This document shows positions 1-8,059 of a stretch of DNA of 64,000 nt, piece by piece. A program made the position numbers and the translations under genes. A model generated the notes under the pieces. That model ran no database searches. It was not told the DNA's origin and saw nothing but the letters and a program-made list of their open reading frames with translations. The stretch lies in NCBI RefSeq assembly GCF_008274695.1, contig NZ_VTOU01000005.1:62001-126000 (forward strand), given 5' to 3'. The stretch is from Sphingomonas montanisoli (lineage in GTDB: Bacteria > Pseudomonadota > Alphaproteobacteria > Sphingomonadales > Sphingomonadaceae). Within the stretch, counting starts at the first letter, position 1. Each line of letters opens with the position of its first letter.

Positions 1-181
1 GCTGATCCCAGGTGCCGTTGACGTATTTCCAGAAGTCGTCGCCCGGCTTCACCGCCTTGTCGATCGCGGTGAGATCCACCCCGAAACTGCCGAAGCGCGG
101 CTTGGCCGGAGTGAGCGCGTGAAGCGGCGAGGCGACGAGCGCCATTGCGGAAGCCGCGAGCAGCAGGCGTTTGATGTTCAT
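1..181 (-). CDS. M13 family metallopeptidase, N-terminal part (runs off window)
   Basis: Only the first 60 codons are in the window; the gene continues beyond base 1. The product starts with a Sec-type signal peptide (about residues 1-22, ending SPLHA). After it comes the segment VKPGDDFWKYVNGTW, which is characteristic of the N-terminal domain of neprilysin-like M13 zinc peptidases. The catalytic HExxH would lie outside the window. The ATG at 181 has AAAGGGG seven bases upstream, which fixes the start. M13 enzymes are exported and cleave small peptides in the periplasm or at the cell surface. Confident at family level; specificity is unknown. Confidence 0.85.
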   Translation of the reverse strand, partial: MNIKRLLLAASAMALVASPLHALTPAKPRFGSFGVDLTAIDKAVKPGDDFWKYVNGTWDQ

Positions 182-276
182 CGATGAACCCCTTTGGCGA
201 CGGGATCCAAGCCCGCCCGACAAAGCGAAGCTATCAGCGGTGTCGTGGGCCTGCAATACAGCCCATATTTACACGA

Positions 277-960
277 TCAGCGCGGCACCTTGCCGAACGG
301 AAGCAGTTCCTTCGCCAGCTCCTGTGCGACTTCGCCTCGCCCGGCGCGGAGCTGCGCAAGGACGGTCGCGGCGCTACGCTGGAACAGTTTGTCGACCTTC
401 TGCGGGGTCGCCGCGCGGGTCGTCGCATCGACCAGAGCACGGCCGCGTGCATCGGCAGGATCGATCGCGATGCGGAGCAGGCCCGCGAGGCCGGAAAACA
501 TCGCCCGTCCCCCGCCCAGCGCCACCGCGCGATCCATCGCCGCCAGTCCGGTCGCCTTCTTCGCGCCCAGCGCCATGCCCGCGATCATGCCGCCAAGCTC
601 GATCACCGAATCGAGATGCCAGCAGCCCACTGCCGCCGCCGCCTCCGGATCGCGTGGATCGGACGCGGCGAGCCCGTCGAACAGCCTTTTGGCCGACATG
701 GCCTCGCCCCGGCTGCGTGTGAGCTTGGCACGATACCCCACCGCCATCGCCATCGAGAGCTTCGCGTCACGATCGCCCGGGGTGCGAGCGAGCTGCGCTG
801 ACGCTACCCCCTGTGCCTGATCGATCCGTTTGATCGCAACATCCTTGTCGCGTGTATCGAAAGCCGCATCGAGCAGGAGTTCGCGAGACGTCTCCGCTCT
901 CACGGGTGCCGCGATAACAAGGGAAAGCATCGCCGTTGCGATTATCGTTCGGTTCATCAT
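277..960 (-). CDS. Secreted helical-repeat (TPR-like) protein of unknown function
   Basis: This 227-residue protein has a clear signal peptide (about residues 1-22, ending APVRA). The mature part is rich in alanine, leucine and arginine, with helical pairs that look like degenerate TPR or Sel1-type repeats (for example around [18 protein letters not shown]). I do not recognise a named family. The open frame runs further upstream, but the signal peptide begins at the ATG ATG pair at 960/957, so the start is placed there; the SD is weak. It lies on the same strand as the M13 peptidase gene, 95 bases upstream of it, and may be cotranscribed. Expected location is the periplasm. Confidence 0.65.
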   Translation of the reverse strand: MMNRTIIATAMLSLVIAAPVRAETSRELLLDAAFDTRDKDVAIKRIDQAQGVASAQLARTPGDRDAKLSMAMAVGYRAKLTRSRGEAMSAKRLFDGLAASDPRDPEAAAAVGCWHLDSVIELGGMIAGMALGAKKATGLAAMDRAVALGGGRAMFSGLAGLLRIAIDPADARGRALVDATTRAATPQKVDKLFQRSAATVLAQLRAGRGEVAQELAKELLPFGKVPR

Positions 961-1015
961 GTCGTCTTTAACGCATATCTCCCCCAAACGAAGCCGTGAT
1001 CTCGCGGTTCGTCGC

Positions 1016-1130
1016 TTGCTTTTACCGGTTCGATCGGTCATAGGCCGCGCGTTCGGGGTGGAGAGCCTGTCTCTTCGCCCCTGTTCATTTTTTGGACGAC
1101 AGCCGGAGGGGCATCGCGATGGGCGCGATG
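1016..1130 (+). promoter_or_regulatory. Possible promoter and structured leader of rpsF-rpsR-rplI
   Basis: A weak sigma70-like pair is present: TTGCTT at 1016-1021, 17 bases, then CATAGG at 1039-1044. Downstream, 1112-1130 can form a 7-bp hairpin (CATCGCG, 5-base loop, CGCGATG), preceded by an AGCCGGAGG segment. In several bacteria the S6-S18 complex binds a CCG-containing hairpin in its own mRNA leader, so autogenous control is possible here. The sequence match is loose and this is inference only. Confidence 0.25.
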
Positions 1131-1162
1131 TCAGCGATCGGCAACATGAAGGAAGACGCGAC

Positions 1163-1588
1163 ATGGCTCTTTATGAGCATGTGTTTCTCGCGCGTCAGGA
1201 TCTGGCTCAGGCTCAGGTCGACGCGCTGGCGGAAGCCGCCACCAAGATCGTCGAGGAAGGCAATGGCAAGGTCGTAAAGACCGAGACCTGGGGCCTGCGT
1301 GGCCTCGCCTATCGCATCGCGAAGAACCGCAAGGCGCACTATGTGCTGCTCCAGATCGATGCCCCTGCGGGTGTCGTCGCCGAGCTCGAGCGCCAGACCG
1401 CGATCAATGAAGACGTGATCCGTTACATGACGATCCGTGTCGACGAGCTGGAAGCCGGCCCATCCGCGATGATGCGTCGTGGCGAACGTGACGGCCGCCG
1501 TGGCGACCGTGATGGCCGTGGTGATCGCGGCGACCGGGGCGACCGTGGTGGTGATCGTGGCGAGCGCCGCGATCGCGATGCGGCCTAA
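1163..1588 (+). CDS. rpsF: 30S ribosomal protein S6
   Basis: This 141-residue protein begins [14 protein letters not shown] and carries the S6 fold over about residues 1-95, including the [10 protein letters not shown] segment. It binds 16S rRNA as a heterodimer with S18, which is encoded next door. The ATG at 1163 has GGAAG upstream and matches the family start. Residues 108-141 form an unusual tail of Arg-Gly-Asp-type repeats, which makes the protein longer than the roughly 100-residue core. It is the first gene of the rpsF-rpsR-rplI operon. Confidence 0.97.
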   Translation: MALYEHVFLARQDLAQAQVDALAEAATKIVEEGNGKVVKTETWGLRGLAYRIAKNRKAHYVLLQIDAPAGVVAELERQTAINEDVIRYMTIRVDELEAGPSAMMRRGERDGRRGDRDGRGDRGDRGDRGGDRGERRDRDAA

Positions 1589-1601
1589 GGAGATATAGAA
1601 C

Positions 1602-1826
1602 ATGGCACGCGCGTTTTTCCGCCGTCGCAAGAGCTGCCCCTTCTCCGCGAAGGATGCTCCCAAGATCGATTATAAGGACGTCCGTCTGCTGCAGGGCTTC
1701 GTGTCCGAGCGTGGCAAGATCGTCCCGAGCCGCATCACTGCGGTTTCCGCCAAGAAGCAGCGCGAACTCGCCCAGGCGATCAAGCGCGCCCGTCACATCG
1801 GGCTGCTTCCGTACATCGTTAAGTAA
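1602..1826 (+). CDS. rpsR: 30S ribosomal protein S18
   Basis: This 74-residue basic protein begins [14 protein letters not shown] and contains the family core [17 protein letters not shown] and the C-terminal [11 protein letters not shown] segment. It pairs with S6 on the platform of the small subunit. The start has a strong SD (AAGGAGATATAGAAC before the ATG). It sits 13 bases after rpsF and 15 bases before rplI, a conserved cotranscribed trio. Confidence 0.98.
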   Translation: MARAFFRRRKSCPFSAKDAPKIDYKDVRLLQGFVSERGKIVPSRITAVSAKKQRELAQAIKRARHIGLLPYIVK

Positions 1827-1841
1827 GAAGGGAGCGCGAAC

Positions 1842-2435
1842 ATGGACGTGATCCTGCTCGAGCGTGTCGAGAAGCTGGGCCAGATTGGTGACGTCGTCAC
1901 CGTCAAGGCGGGCTTTGCGCGCAACTATCTGCTCCCGAACAAGAAGGCGCTGCGCGCTAACGAGAGCAACAAGAAGGTCTTTGAGGCGAACCGCGCCCAG
2001 ATCGAAGCCGATAACGCGAACCGTCGCAGCAATGCCGAAACGGAAGCCGGCGCCCTCGACGGCAAGTCGGTGGTGCTGATCCGTCAGGCTTCGAACACCG
2101 GCCAGCTTTACGGTTCGGTTTCGGCCCGCGACATCGCCGAGGCTCTGGCCGAAGACGGCATCAAGGTTGCCAAGTCGGCGATCGTCCTCTCGCGTCCGAT
2201 CAAGACGATCGGCACGCATGAGGTGAAGATCAGCCTTCACGCCGAAGTCGTCCGCGCCGTGACCGTCAACGTCGCCCGCTCGCCTGAAGAGGCCGAGTTG
2301 CAGGCACAGGGCGTCGACGTGATGGCGCAGATGTTCGAGCGCGACGAAGCTGGCTTCACCGAGGCGTTCGATCCGAACGCCGAGCCCGGCGAGATCCCCA
2401 CGGAACTCCTCGACGAGCCGACCGAAGAAGCCTGA
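1842..2435 (+). CDS. rplI: 50S ribosomal protein L9
   Basis: This 197-residue protein carries the L9 N-terminal domain ([17 protein letters not shown], then [16 protein letters not shown], about residues 1-50), a connecting helix, and the C-terminal domain (about 75-150). L9 binds 23S rRNA near the L1 stalk. It is longer than the roughly 150 residues usual for the family because of an acidic tail (about 155-197, ending DEPTEEA). The SD AAGGGAG precedes the ATG. It is last in the operon and is followed by an intrinsic terminator. Confidence 0.97.
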   Translation: MDVILLERVEKLGQIGDVVTVKAGFARNYLLPNKKALRANESNKKVFEANRAQIEADNANRRSNAETEAGALDGKSVVLIRQASNTGQLYGSVSARDIAEALAEDGIKVAKSAIVLSRPIKTIGTHEVKISLHAEVVRAVTVNVARSPEEAELQAQGVDVMAQMFERDEAGFTEAFDPNAEPGEIPTELLDEPTEEA

Positions 2436-2460
2436 GCTTCCGAGCGTCGCTGAAACAGGA

Positions 2461-2497
2461 AGGGCCGCCGGAGATGATCCGGCGGCCCTTTCCTTTT
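2461..2497 (+). terminator. Intrinsic terminator after rplI
   Basis: An 11-bp perfect stem (AGGGCCGCCGG at 2461-2471 with CCGGCGGCCCT at 2479-2489) and a 7-base loop are followed by TTTCCTTTT. It sits 25 bases after the rplI stop and before the end of the convergent globin gene. Confidence 0.9.
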
Positions 2498-2514
2498 GAC
2501 TCGGGCAACCGAGA

Positions 2515-2958
2515 TCAGGCCGCTTGGTCGTAGATCTGCGTTTCGCGCCCGATCATGATATCCGCGAGGAACCAATAGGCCTCGCCCCATGCATCAAGAA
2601 TCCGCTGGTCGACCGCATCGCCCAACACGTCCTTAATCGCGGGCAGCAAAGCATTGGCGACCGCTGGGTAATGTTCGGGCTTCACATGGGTCGCGACATG
2701 TCGCTCCGCCATCCTTTCGACCGACGGGCCGAACGCCGCCAGATTATCGACGTTCTTGGCATAAGCGAGGATCGCCGCCGCAAGCCGCTTGGGCTGCGCG
2801 CCCGATGCCTGCTCGGCCTGATCGAACAACGCCTTGATCTCCGGGTCGACGAACAACCGTTCGTACATCCGCGTGGTGATCTCCAGCCCATGCTTCTGCA
2901 GCACGGGTGCGGTCGCTTTCACGATCGCGATGGTTTCGGGGCTGAGCGGTTCGGCCAT
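2515..2958 (-). CDS. Single-domain globin (flavohaemoglobin-type)
   Basis: This 147-residue protein aligns with the globin domain of flavohaemoglobin (Hmp) but ends before any FAD/NAD reductase domain. Visible haem-pocket residues are Tyr32 (B10, in MYERLF), Gln50 (E7) and the proximal His87 (in ERHVATHVKPEHY). Such globins bind O2 and NO and may act as NO dioxygenase with a separate reductase. The open frame extends upstream, but AAGGGAG six bases before the ATG at 2958 sets the start. It is divergent from an NsrR-like gene with a candidate operator between them, so a role in nitrosative stress is inferred. Confidence 0.9.
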   Translation of the reverse strand: MAEPLSPETIAIVKATAPVLQKHGLEITTRMYERLFVDPEIKALFDQAEQASGAQPKRLAAAILAYAKNVDNLAAFGPSVERMAERHVATHVKPEHYPAVANALLPAIKDVLGDAVDQRILDAWGEAYWFLADIMIGRETQIYDQAA

Positions 2959-2989
2959 GATCGACTCCCTTAAGGTGGATATTGGAAGC

Positions 2990-3032
2990 ATCTTTAAGAT
3001 CGTCGAGATAAGATGTAAATTGCAGATATCTT
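2990..3032. promoter_or_regulatory. Candidate NsrR operator(s) between globin and nsrR-like genes
   Basis: Bases 3010-3032 form a 23-base element with the 11-1-11 geometry of NsrR sites, starting AAGATGTAAAT and ending ATATCTT, so the outer five base pairs (AAGAT/ATCTT) are perfectly symmetric. A second palindrome, ATCTTTAAGAT, lies at 2990-3000, preceded by GC so that it contains the half-site GCATCTT. The region is AT-rich compared with its surroundings. Matching is by memory of the enterobacterial consensus. Confidence 0.6.
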
Positions 3033-3054
3033 ATTCCGGCATTATGATCGGGTA

Positions 3055-3531
3055 ATGCGGCTCTCCACCCACACCGATTATGCGCTGCGCGTCCTGATCC
3101 ACCTCGCCGCCAAGGGCGACCGGCTGGCGTCGATCGCGGAGATTGCGCGCGCCTTCTCGATCTCCGAAAACCATCTGATGAAAGTGGTCCACATGCTCGG
3201 GCGCGCCGGTTTCGTGCGGACAGTGCGTGGGCGTGGCGGTGGGATCGCGCTTGCCAGGCCGCCGCAGGAGATCAACATCGGTGCAGTGGTGCGCCATGGC
3301 GAGGCGGGCTTCGACCTCGCCGATTGCCCGTCCTGCGTGATCGCGCCGGCCTGTGGGCTCAACGGAGCACTGGCACAGGCGCTGGGTGCCTTCCTCGCCG
3401 TGCTCGACGGCTATAGCCTCGCCGACATCACCGTGCGCAAGGACGCGCTCGCCGCCTTGCTGGGTATCTCCAAGGCCGCCGGACCGCCGTCAGCACCGGT
3501 TCATCGGCTGGCCCTTAGCTTTCCTGCATAA
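3055..3531 (+). CDS. Rrf2-family regulator, NsrR-like
   Basis: This 158-residue protein has an N-terminal winged helix (MRLSTHTDYALRVLIHLA, about 1-65) typical of Rrf2 regulators. Three cysteines (Cys91, Cys94 and Cys100) in CPSCVIAPAC are positioned to ligate a [Fe-S] cluster. The ...ITPAC-type segment before the third cysteine resembles NsrR, which loses its cluster and its DNA binding on reaction with NO. Here the first two cysteines are spaced CX2C rather than CX4C as in the E. coli protein. It is divergent from a globin gene across a palindrome-bearing gap, so control of the globin and of itself is the natural reading. RirA- or IscR-type function cannot be fully excluded. Confidence 0.85.
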   Translation: MRLSTHTDYALRVLIHLAAKGDRLASIAEIARAFSISENHLMKVVHMLGRAGFVRTVRGRGGGIALARPPQEINIGAVVRHGEAGFDLADCPSCVIAPACGLNGALAQALGAFLAVLDGYSLADITVRKDALAALLGISKAAGPPSAPVHRLALSFPA

Positions 3532-3547
3532 CTTGGAGAGATACCCC

Positions 3548-4255
3548 ATGTCCGGAGACCGCCCTGCCCTTGCCGCCCTCGTTCCTGCCGCGATCGTCGC
3601 GGTCGGGATCGCCGCGGGCGGTTTCCTGATGGGCGATGGTCTGGTCCGTGCACGGCATGCCGATCGCGCGGTGACGATGCGCGGCCTGGCCGAGCGCGAC
3701 GTGACCGCCGACCTTGCCACCTGGACGCTCGCCTTTTCGGCCAATGGTCCGGATCTCGCCGGCAATCAGGCGAAGATCGATCAGGATACCAAGGCGATCC
3801 TCGCGCTGCTCCACGCCAACGGCTTCAAGGATGACGAAATCTCGGTCGTCGGCGTCAACGTCAACCAGTTCCGCAACAACGACGGCAGCCCCAACATCAC
3901 GATCCGCCAGCGGCTCCAGCTGCGCACGGCCAAGGTGATGCAGGCGAAGAAGGCGTTCGCGCAGCAGGCCCAACTCGTCCGGCAGGGCGTCGTGCTCGAG
4001 GACGGATCGGGGATGACCTACAGCTTCACCAAGCTCAACGACGTCAAGCCCGCGATGATCGCCGCCGCCACCCGCGATGCGCGCGCGGCCGCCGAACAGT
4101 TCGCCAAGGATTCGGACACCAGCGTCGGCACGATCCGCCAGGCGACGCAGGGCTATTTTTCGATCGGTGCGCGCGACGGCGAAGGTTCGTCGGGCAGCGA
4201 CACGCCCTTCCAGAAGGTGCGCGTCGTCACCACGATCGACTTCTATCTCGACTGA
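3548..4255 (+). CDS. SIMPL (DUF541) domain protein, membrane-anchored
   Basis: This 235-residue protein has an N-terminal hydrophobic segment (about residues 8-28), then a periplasmic SIMPL/DUF541 domain. That domain shows MRGLAERDVTADLATW near its start and VVTTIDFYL at its end. Family members are envelope proteins of poorly defined role, sometimes linked to oxidative stress. The ATG at 3548 follows TTGGAGAGATACCCC; the longer open frame upstream overlaps the nsrR-like gene and is not credible as protein. It lies 16 bases after that gene, so it may share its transcript. Confidence 0.85.
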   Translation: MSGDRPALAALVPAAIVAVGIAAGGFLMGDGLVRARHADRAVTMRGLAERDVTADLATWTLAFSANGPDLAGNQAKIDQDTKAILALLHANGFKDDEISVVGVNVNQFRNNDGSPNITIRQRLQLRTAKVMQAKKAFAQQAQLVRQGVVLEDGSGMTYSFTKLNDVKPAMIAAATRDARAAAEQFAKDSDTSVGTIRQATQGYFSIGARDGEGSSGSDTPFQKVRVVTTIDFYLD

Positions 4256-4273
4256 CGCCCTCGCCCCACTCCC

Positions 4274-4358
4274 CTCGTCATTGCGAGGAGCCGCAGGCGA
4301 CGCCGCAATCCACTCCAAACTGCGGAGTGGATTGCTTCGCTACGCTCGCAATGACGAG
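4274..4358. repeat. Dispersed palindromic repeat, family A (short form)
   Basis: Arms CTCGTCATTGCGAG and CTCGCAATGACGAG flank an inner inverted pair around GCAATCCACTCC and GGAGTGGATTGC. It sits between the convergent SIMPL and fumarase genes. The same element recurs at 7207, 11327, 21318, 31542, 50949 and 54609 in this window. Confidence 0.9.
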
Positions 4359-4363
4359 AAAAG

Positions 4364-5887
4364 TTAGGCGTTCTCGAGCAGCTTTTCCTTGGCGATCTTC
4401 TCGCGCCACACCAGCGGCGCGGTGTGGTGGACGCTCTCGCCGGTCGCGTCGACTGCCACCGTCACGGGCATATCCTTCACCGTGAACTCGTAGATCGCTT
4501 CCATGCCGAGATCGGCGAAGCCCACGACCTTCGATTCCTTGATCGCGCGCGCGACCAGATAGGCGGCGCCACCGACGGCCATCAGATAGGCGGCCTTGTG
4601 CTTCTTGATGCTCTCGATCGCGATCGGGCCGCGCTCGGCCTTGCCGACCATCGCGATCAGGCCGGTCTGCTCCAGCATCATGTCAGTGAACTTGTCCATG
4701 CGGGTCGCGGTCGTCGGGCCCGCCGGGCCGACCACCTCGTCACGCACCGGATCGACCGGGCCGACATAATAGATCACGCGGCCCTTGAAATCGACGGGCA
4801 GTTCCTCGCCCTTCGCCAGCATCTCCTGAATGCGCTTGTGTGCGGCATCGCGGCCGGTGAGCATCTTGCCGTTGAGGAGCAGGCGATCGCCCGGCTTCCA
4901 CGATGCGACGACTTCGGGCGTCAGCGTGTCGAGATCGACGCGGATCGACTCCTTCGACGGCGTCCACTCGACCTTAGGCCAATCGTTGAGATCGGGCGTC
5001 TCCAGATAGGCCGGGCCCGATCCGTCGAGGTGGAAATGCGCGTGGCGCGTCGCAGCGCAATTCGGGATCATCGCGATCGGCTTCGATGCGGCGTGGGTCG
5101 GATAGTCCATGATCTTGACGTCGAGGATCGTCGCGAGGCCACCCAGACCCTGCGCGCCGATGCCGAGCGCGTTGACCTTGTCGAAGATCTCGATGCGCAG
5201 CCGCTCGATATCGGTCTGTGCGCCGCGCGCCTTCAGGTCCGCCATGTCGATATCGCCCATCAGCGATTCCTTGGCGAGCGTCATCGCCTTTTCGGCGGTG
5301 CCGCCGATGCCGATGCCGAGCATGCCCGGCGGGCACCAGCCCGCGCCCATCTGCGGCACCATTTCGAGCACCCAGTCGACGATGCTGTCGCTGGGGTTCA
5401 TCATCTTGAACTTCGACTTGTTCTCGCTGCCGCCGCCCTTGGCCGCCAGTTGCACCTCGACATGGTGGCCAGGCACCATCTCGACGTTCAGGACACACGG
5501 AGTATTGTCCTTGGTGTTGACGCGGCCGAAAGCGGGATCCTTGAGGATCGACGCGCGCAGCCGGTTTTCGGGGTTCAGATAGGCGCGGCGTACGCCTTCA
5601 TCGACGACGTCCTGCAGGCTCTTGTCGCTCTCCAGAACGCACTGCATGCCCCATTTGATGAAGACGGTGACGATGCCGGTATCCTGGCAGATCGGGCGAT
5701 GCCCCTCCGCGCACATGCGGCTGTTGGTCAGGATCTGGGCGATCGCGTCCTTCGCGGCCGGCCCCTGCTCCTTTTCGTACGCATCACCCAGCGCGCGGAT
5801 ATAATCCATCGGGTGATAATAGCTGATGAACTGGAGCGCGTCGGCGACGCTCTCGATCAGATCGGCTTCCTTGATGATTACGCTCAT
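4364..5887 (-). CDS. Fumarate hydratase, class I (iron-sulfur)
   Basis: This 507-residue protein corresponds to the fused class I fumarase (FumA/FumB type), which interconverts fumarate and malate in the TCA cycle using an oxygen-sensitive [4Fe-4S] cluster. Candidate cluster cysteines are seen in SRMCAEGHRPICQDTG and IPNCAATRH. The C-terminal beta domain includes GPTTATRMDKF. The ATG at 5887 has GGAG seven bases upstream; a GTG two codons earlier is too close to that SD. It is monocistronic as seen here, flanked on both sides by palindromic repeats. The class I assignment is firm; the choice of fumA or fumB is not meaningful here. Confidence 0.95.
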   Translation of the reverse strand: MSVIIKEADLIESVADALQFISYYHPMDYIRALGDAYEKEQGPAAKDAIAQILTNSRMCAEGHRPICQDTGIVTVFIKWGMQCVLESDKSLQDVVDEGVRRAYLNPENRLRASILKDPAFGRVNTKDNTPCVLNVEMVPGHHVEVQLAAKGGGSENKSKFKMMNPSDSIVDWVLEMVPQMGAGWCPPGMLGIGIGGTAEKAMTLAKESLMGDIDMADLKARGAQTDIERLRIEIFDKVNALGIGAQGLGGLATILDVKIMDYPTHAASKPIAMIPNCAATRHAHFHLDGSGPAYLETPDLNDWPKVEWTPSKESIRVDLDTLTPEVVASWKPGDRLLLNGKMLTGRDAAHKRIQEMLAKGEELPVDFKGRVIYYVGPVDPVRDEVVGPAGPTTATRMDKFTDMMLEQTGLIAMVGKAERGPIAIESIKKHKAAYLMAVGGAAYLVARAIKESKVVGFADLGMEAIYEFTVKDMPVTVAVDATGESVHHTAPLVWREKIAKEKLLENA

Positions 5888-5938
5888 GCCCACGCTCCGC
5901 TGCCCCGGATGAATGTTGCGATGCCCAATGCCTTATCA

Positions 5939-6081
5939 CCCCCCTCCCTGCAAGGGAGGGACCGGGGGTGGGTGACGTAGCCGAGGGCTCGAAGGCCGAA
6001 CGCGGAGTTAGCGACGCAGCCGAGAATACTCGCTACGCTCGCCACCCACCCCTCATTCCCCTCCCTTGCAGGGAGGGGAGG
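5939..6081. repeat. Dispersed palindromic element, family B
   Basis: Outer arms are built on CCCTCCCTGCAAGGGAGGG (itself a palindrome) at about 5942-5960 and CTCCCTTGCAGGGAGGGG at 6061-6078. Inside are GGGGGTGGGTGACGTAGCCGAG and its near complement CTCGCCACCCACCCCT, which would give a long cruciform or RNA hairpin. It fills nearly all of the gap between fumarase and leuB. Only one copy is seen in this window. Confidence 0.8.
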
Positions 6082-6089
6082 CCCGAAAA

Positions 6090-7130
6090 TTAGAGAGCCG
6101 CCAGCACCGCATCGCCCATCTGCGCGGTCGTCATCGTGCCGCCCAGATCGGGTGATCGCGCACCACCGGCCAGCGCCTTGGCGACCGCCGCCTCGATCCG
6201 GTCGGCCTCGTCGGGCAGGCCCAGCGAGTAACGCAGCATCATCGCCGCCGATAGGATCGTCGCGAGCGGATTGGCCTTGCCCTGCCCCGCAATATCGGGG
6301 GCCGAACCGTGGATCGGCTCGTACAGCCCCTTCTGCTGGTCATCGAGCGATGCCGACGGGAGCATCCCGATCGAACCCGCGCACATGCTCGCCTGATCGG
6401 ACAGGATGTCGCCGAACAGGTTGCCGGTGACGATCACGTCGAACTGGCCCGGATTGCGCACCAGCTGCATCGCGCAATTGTCGACATACATGTGGCTCAA
6501 CTCGACATCGGGGAAGTCGGCCGACATCTCGATCACCACGTCGCGCCACAGCTGCGACGTTTCGAGGACGTTCGCCTTGTCGACCGAACAGAGCTTGCCC
6601 CCGCGCGCCTGCGCGGTTTCGAAGCCGACCCGCGCGATGCGGCGCACCTCGGCCTCGTCATAGGACATGATGTCATAGCCTTCGCGCAGCCCCGACGCCG
6701 TGGTGCGCATGCCCTTCTCACCGAAATAGACGTCGCCGTTGAGTTCGCGGACGATCACCATGTCGATCTGGGTCGCGACCTCGGGGCGCAGCGCCGAAGC
6801 GTCCGCCAGTTCGGGAAACAGCTTGGCCGGACGCAGGTTCGCGAACAAAGCCAGCTCCTTGCGCAGCCCCAGGATCGCCTGTTCGGGGCGCAGGTGCCGC
6901 TCCAGCTTGTCGCAATCGGGATCGCCGACCGCGCCGAACAGGATCGCATCGGCGCGCTTGGCAAGATCGAGCGTCGCGGCGGGCAGCGGATGTCCCTGCG
7001 CCTTATAGGCCGCGCCGCCGACCGGCGCGCTCTCATAGGTCAGCTTGTCGGTGACGACGTTCAACACGCGGACCGCCTGCTCGACGACTTCGGGACCGAT
7101 CCCATCCCCCGGCAGCAGCGCGATCAACAT
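6090..7130 (-). CDS. leuB: 3-isopropylmalate dehydrogenase
   Basis: This 346-residue protein begins [15 protein letters not shown] and matches LeuB in full length. It oxidatively decarboxylates 3-isopropylmalate with NAD in leucine synthesis. Signatures seen are the substrate-binding RPAKLFPEL region, [16 protein letters not shown], the metal-binding [15 protein letters not shown] segment and the NAD-site [17 protein letters not shown]. The ATG follows an AGGGCTTCCAAT leader. No other leu gene is adjacent; a family A repeat lies directly upstream. Confidence 0.97.
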   Translation of the reverse strand: MLIALLPGDGIGPEVVEQAVRVLNVVTDKLTYESAPVGGAAYKAQGHPLPAATLDLAKRADAILFGAVGDPDCDKLERHLRPEQAILGLRKELALFANLRPAKLFPELADASALRPEVATQIDMVIVRELNGDVYFGEKGMRTTASGLREGYDIMSYDEAEVRRIARVGFETAQARGGKLCSVDKANVLETSQLWRDVVIEMSADFPDVELSHMYVDNCAMQLVRNPGQFDVIVTGNLFGDILSDQASMCAGSIGMLPSASLDDQQKGLYEPIHGSAPDIAGQGKANPLATILSAAMMLRYSLGLPDEADRIEAAVAKALAGGARSPDLGGTMTTAQMGDAVLAAL

Positions 7131-7206
7131 ATTGGAAGCCCTCCGATTGCAATGTCGGGGGGCCTATGCGGCGTGTTGGCAGGCGAGGCAAGCCATCACC
7201 CCCGCC

Positions 7207-7289
7207 TCGTCATTGCGAGGAGCCGCAGGCGACGCGGCAATCCATTCCGCAGTTCGGAGTGGATTGCTTCGCTACGCTCGCAATGACGA
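7207..7289. repeat. Dispersed palindromic repeat, family A (short form)
   Basis: Arms TCGTCATTGCGAG and CTCGCAATGACGA enclose the inner pair TCCATTCCGCAG and TCGGAGTGGATTGCTTC. It lies between leuB and recO, both on the minus strand, and is closely similar to the copies at 21318 and 31542. Confidence 0.9.
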
Positions 7290-7298
7290 AGCCTTTCT

Positions 7299-7907
7299 CT
7301 ATTGCGCGATCCGCTTTACCCGCTCGATCAGCCGCTCGCGCGCGTCGAGTGCGGAGGCGCGGCGCCCCGACAATATGTCATCGGACAACAGCCGCCCGCT
7401 CTGCCGCCAGCCGTCGAGAATATCCGGCCAGTCGGCGCCTTCCTCCGGCGGCTCCAACCCCACCCCATAGCCAAGGCCCGCAACCACCAGCATTTCGTAG
7501 CGCAGCGCCGCCAGCGCCCAGCCGCGCGCCGATGGCGCATATTCGACCGCCGCCAGCGCCGCTTCGAGCGCCTGATAGAGATCGGGAAACGGCTCGCGTT
7601 CGGGCAAGGCCACGGCGGTCAGCGCACACAGCCAGTCGATCGCCGCCGCCGGCAGCGGCTCGGCCAGCAGGCCCGCGCGGCTGTGCGACAGTTCGACGGT
7701 CAGCCCTGGCAACTGATCCTCGGTCCGAGCGCGATATTCGGCCGCGACCAGATTGCCCGGCGACAGGATCGGCCGGATGCGCCGCGACCGCCCGCCACGC
7801 ACATAGCCCGCCACCAGCCCGTCATCGGGCGTCAGCGCCCGCACAACCGCGCCATGTTCGCCGTGCAGCAGGACGGAGCAGACGATCGCGGGGCAGCGGA
7901 TGAGCAT
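7299..7907 (-). CDS. recO: DNA repair protein RecO
   Basis: This 202-residue protein begins [19 protein letters not shown] and carries the RecO N-terminal OB fold (about 1-75: [21 protein letters not shown]) followed by the all-helical C-terminal domain. RecO anneals SSB-coated strands and loads RecA with RecR at gaps. Upstream in-frame codons lie in repeat sequence and lack family similarity, so the ATG at 7907 is used, although its SD is poor. The zinc-ribbon cysteines found in some RecO proteins are not evident. It is flanked by two palindromic repeats. Confidence 0.88.
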   Translation of the reverse strand: MLIRCPAIVCSVLLHGEHGAVVRALTPDDGLVAGYVRGGRSRRIRPILSPGNLVAAEYRARTEDQLPGLTVELSHSRAGLLAEPLPAAAIDWLCALTAVALPEREPFPDLYQALEAALAAVEYAPSARGWALAALRYEMLVVAGLGYGVGLEPPEEGADWPDILDGWRQSGRLLSDDILSGRRASALDARERLIERVKRIAQ

Positions 7908-7924
7908 GGAGGAGTGCTTAGCAA

Positions 7925-8052
7925 TCCTCCCCCGCCAGGGGGAGGTGGCATGCACAGCATGACGGAGGGGGAGGACAGCGAAGCATATCGAGTTGGTCGC
8001 CGCCCTCCCCCTCCGTCGCCTTCGGCGCCACCTCCCCCTGGCGGGGGAGGAT
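7925..8052. repeat. Dispersed palindromic element, family C
   Basis: Arms TCCTCCCCCGCCAGGGGGAG and CTCCCCCTGGCGGGGGAGGA enclose a second inverted pair, GACGGAGGGGGAGG and CCTCCCCCTCCGTC, giving a nested cruciform. It occupies the gap between recO and the deacetylase-fold gene. A related element sits at 60701-60829. Confidence 0.85.
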
Positions 8053-8059
8053 CAGGAAG

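Noticed and set aside
3353-3547. Longer N-terminus of the SIMPL protein overlapping the nsrR-like gene
   Set aside because: It reads through the regulator in another frame; the ATG at 3548 has an SD and starts the membrane anchor.
4424-5980. Plus-strand open frame over fumarase
   Set aside because: Antisense shadow of a conserved enzyme; composition dominated by Arg, Asp, His, Ala and Leu.
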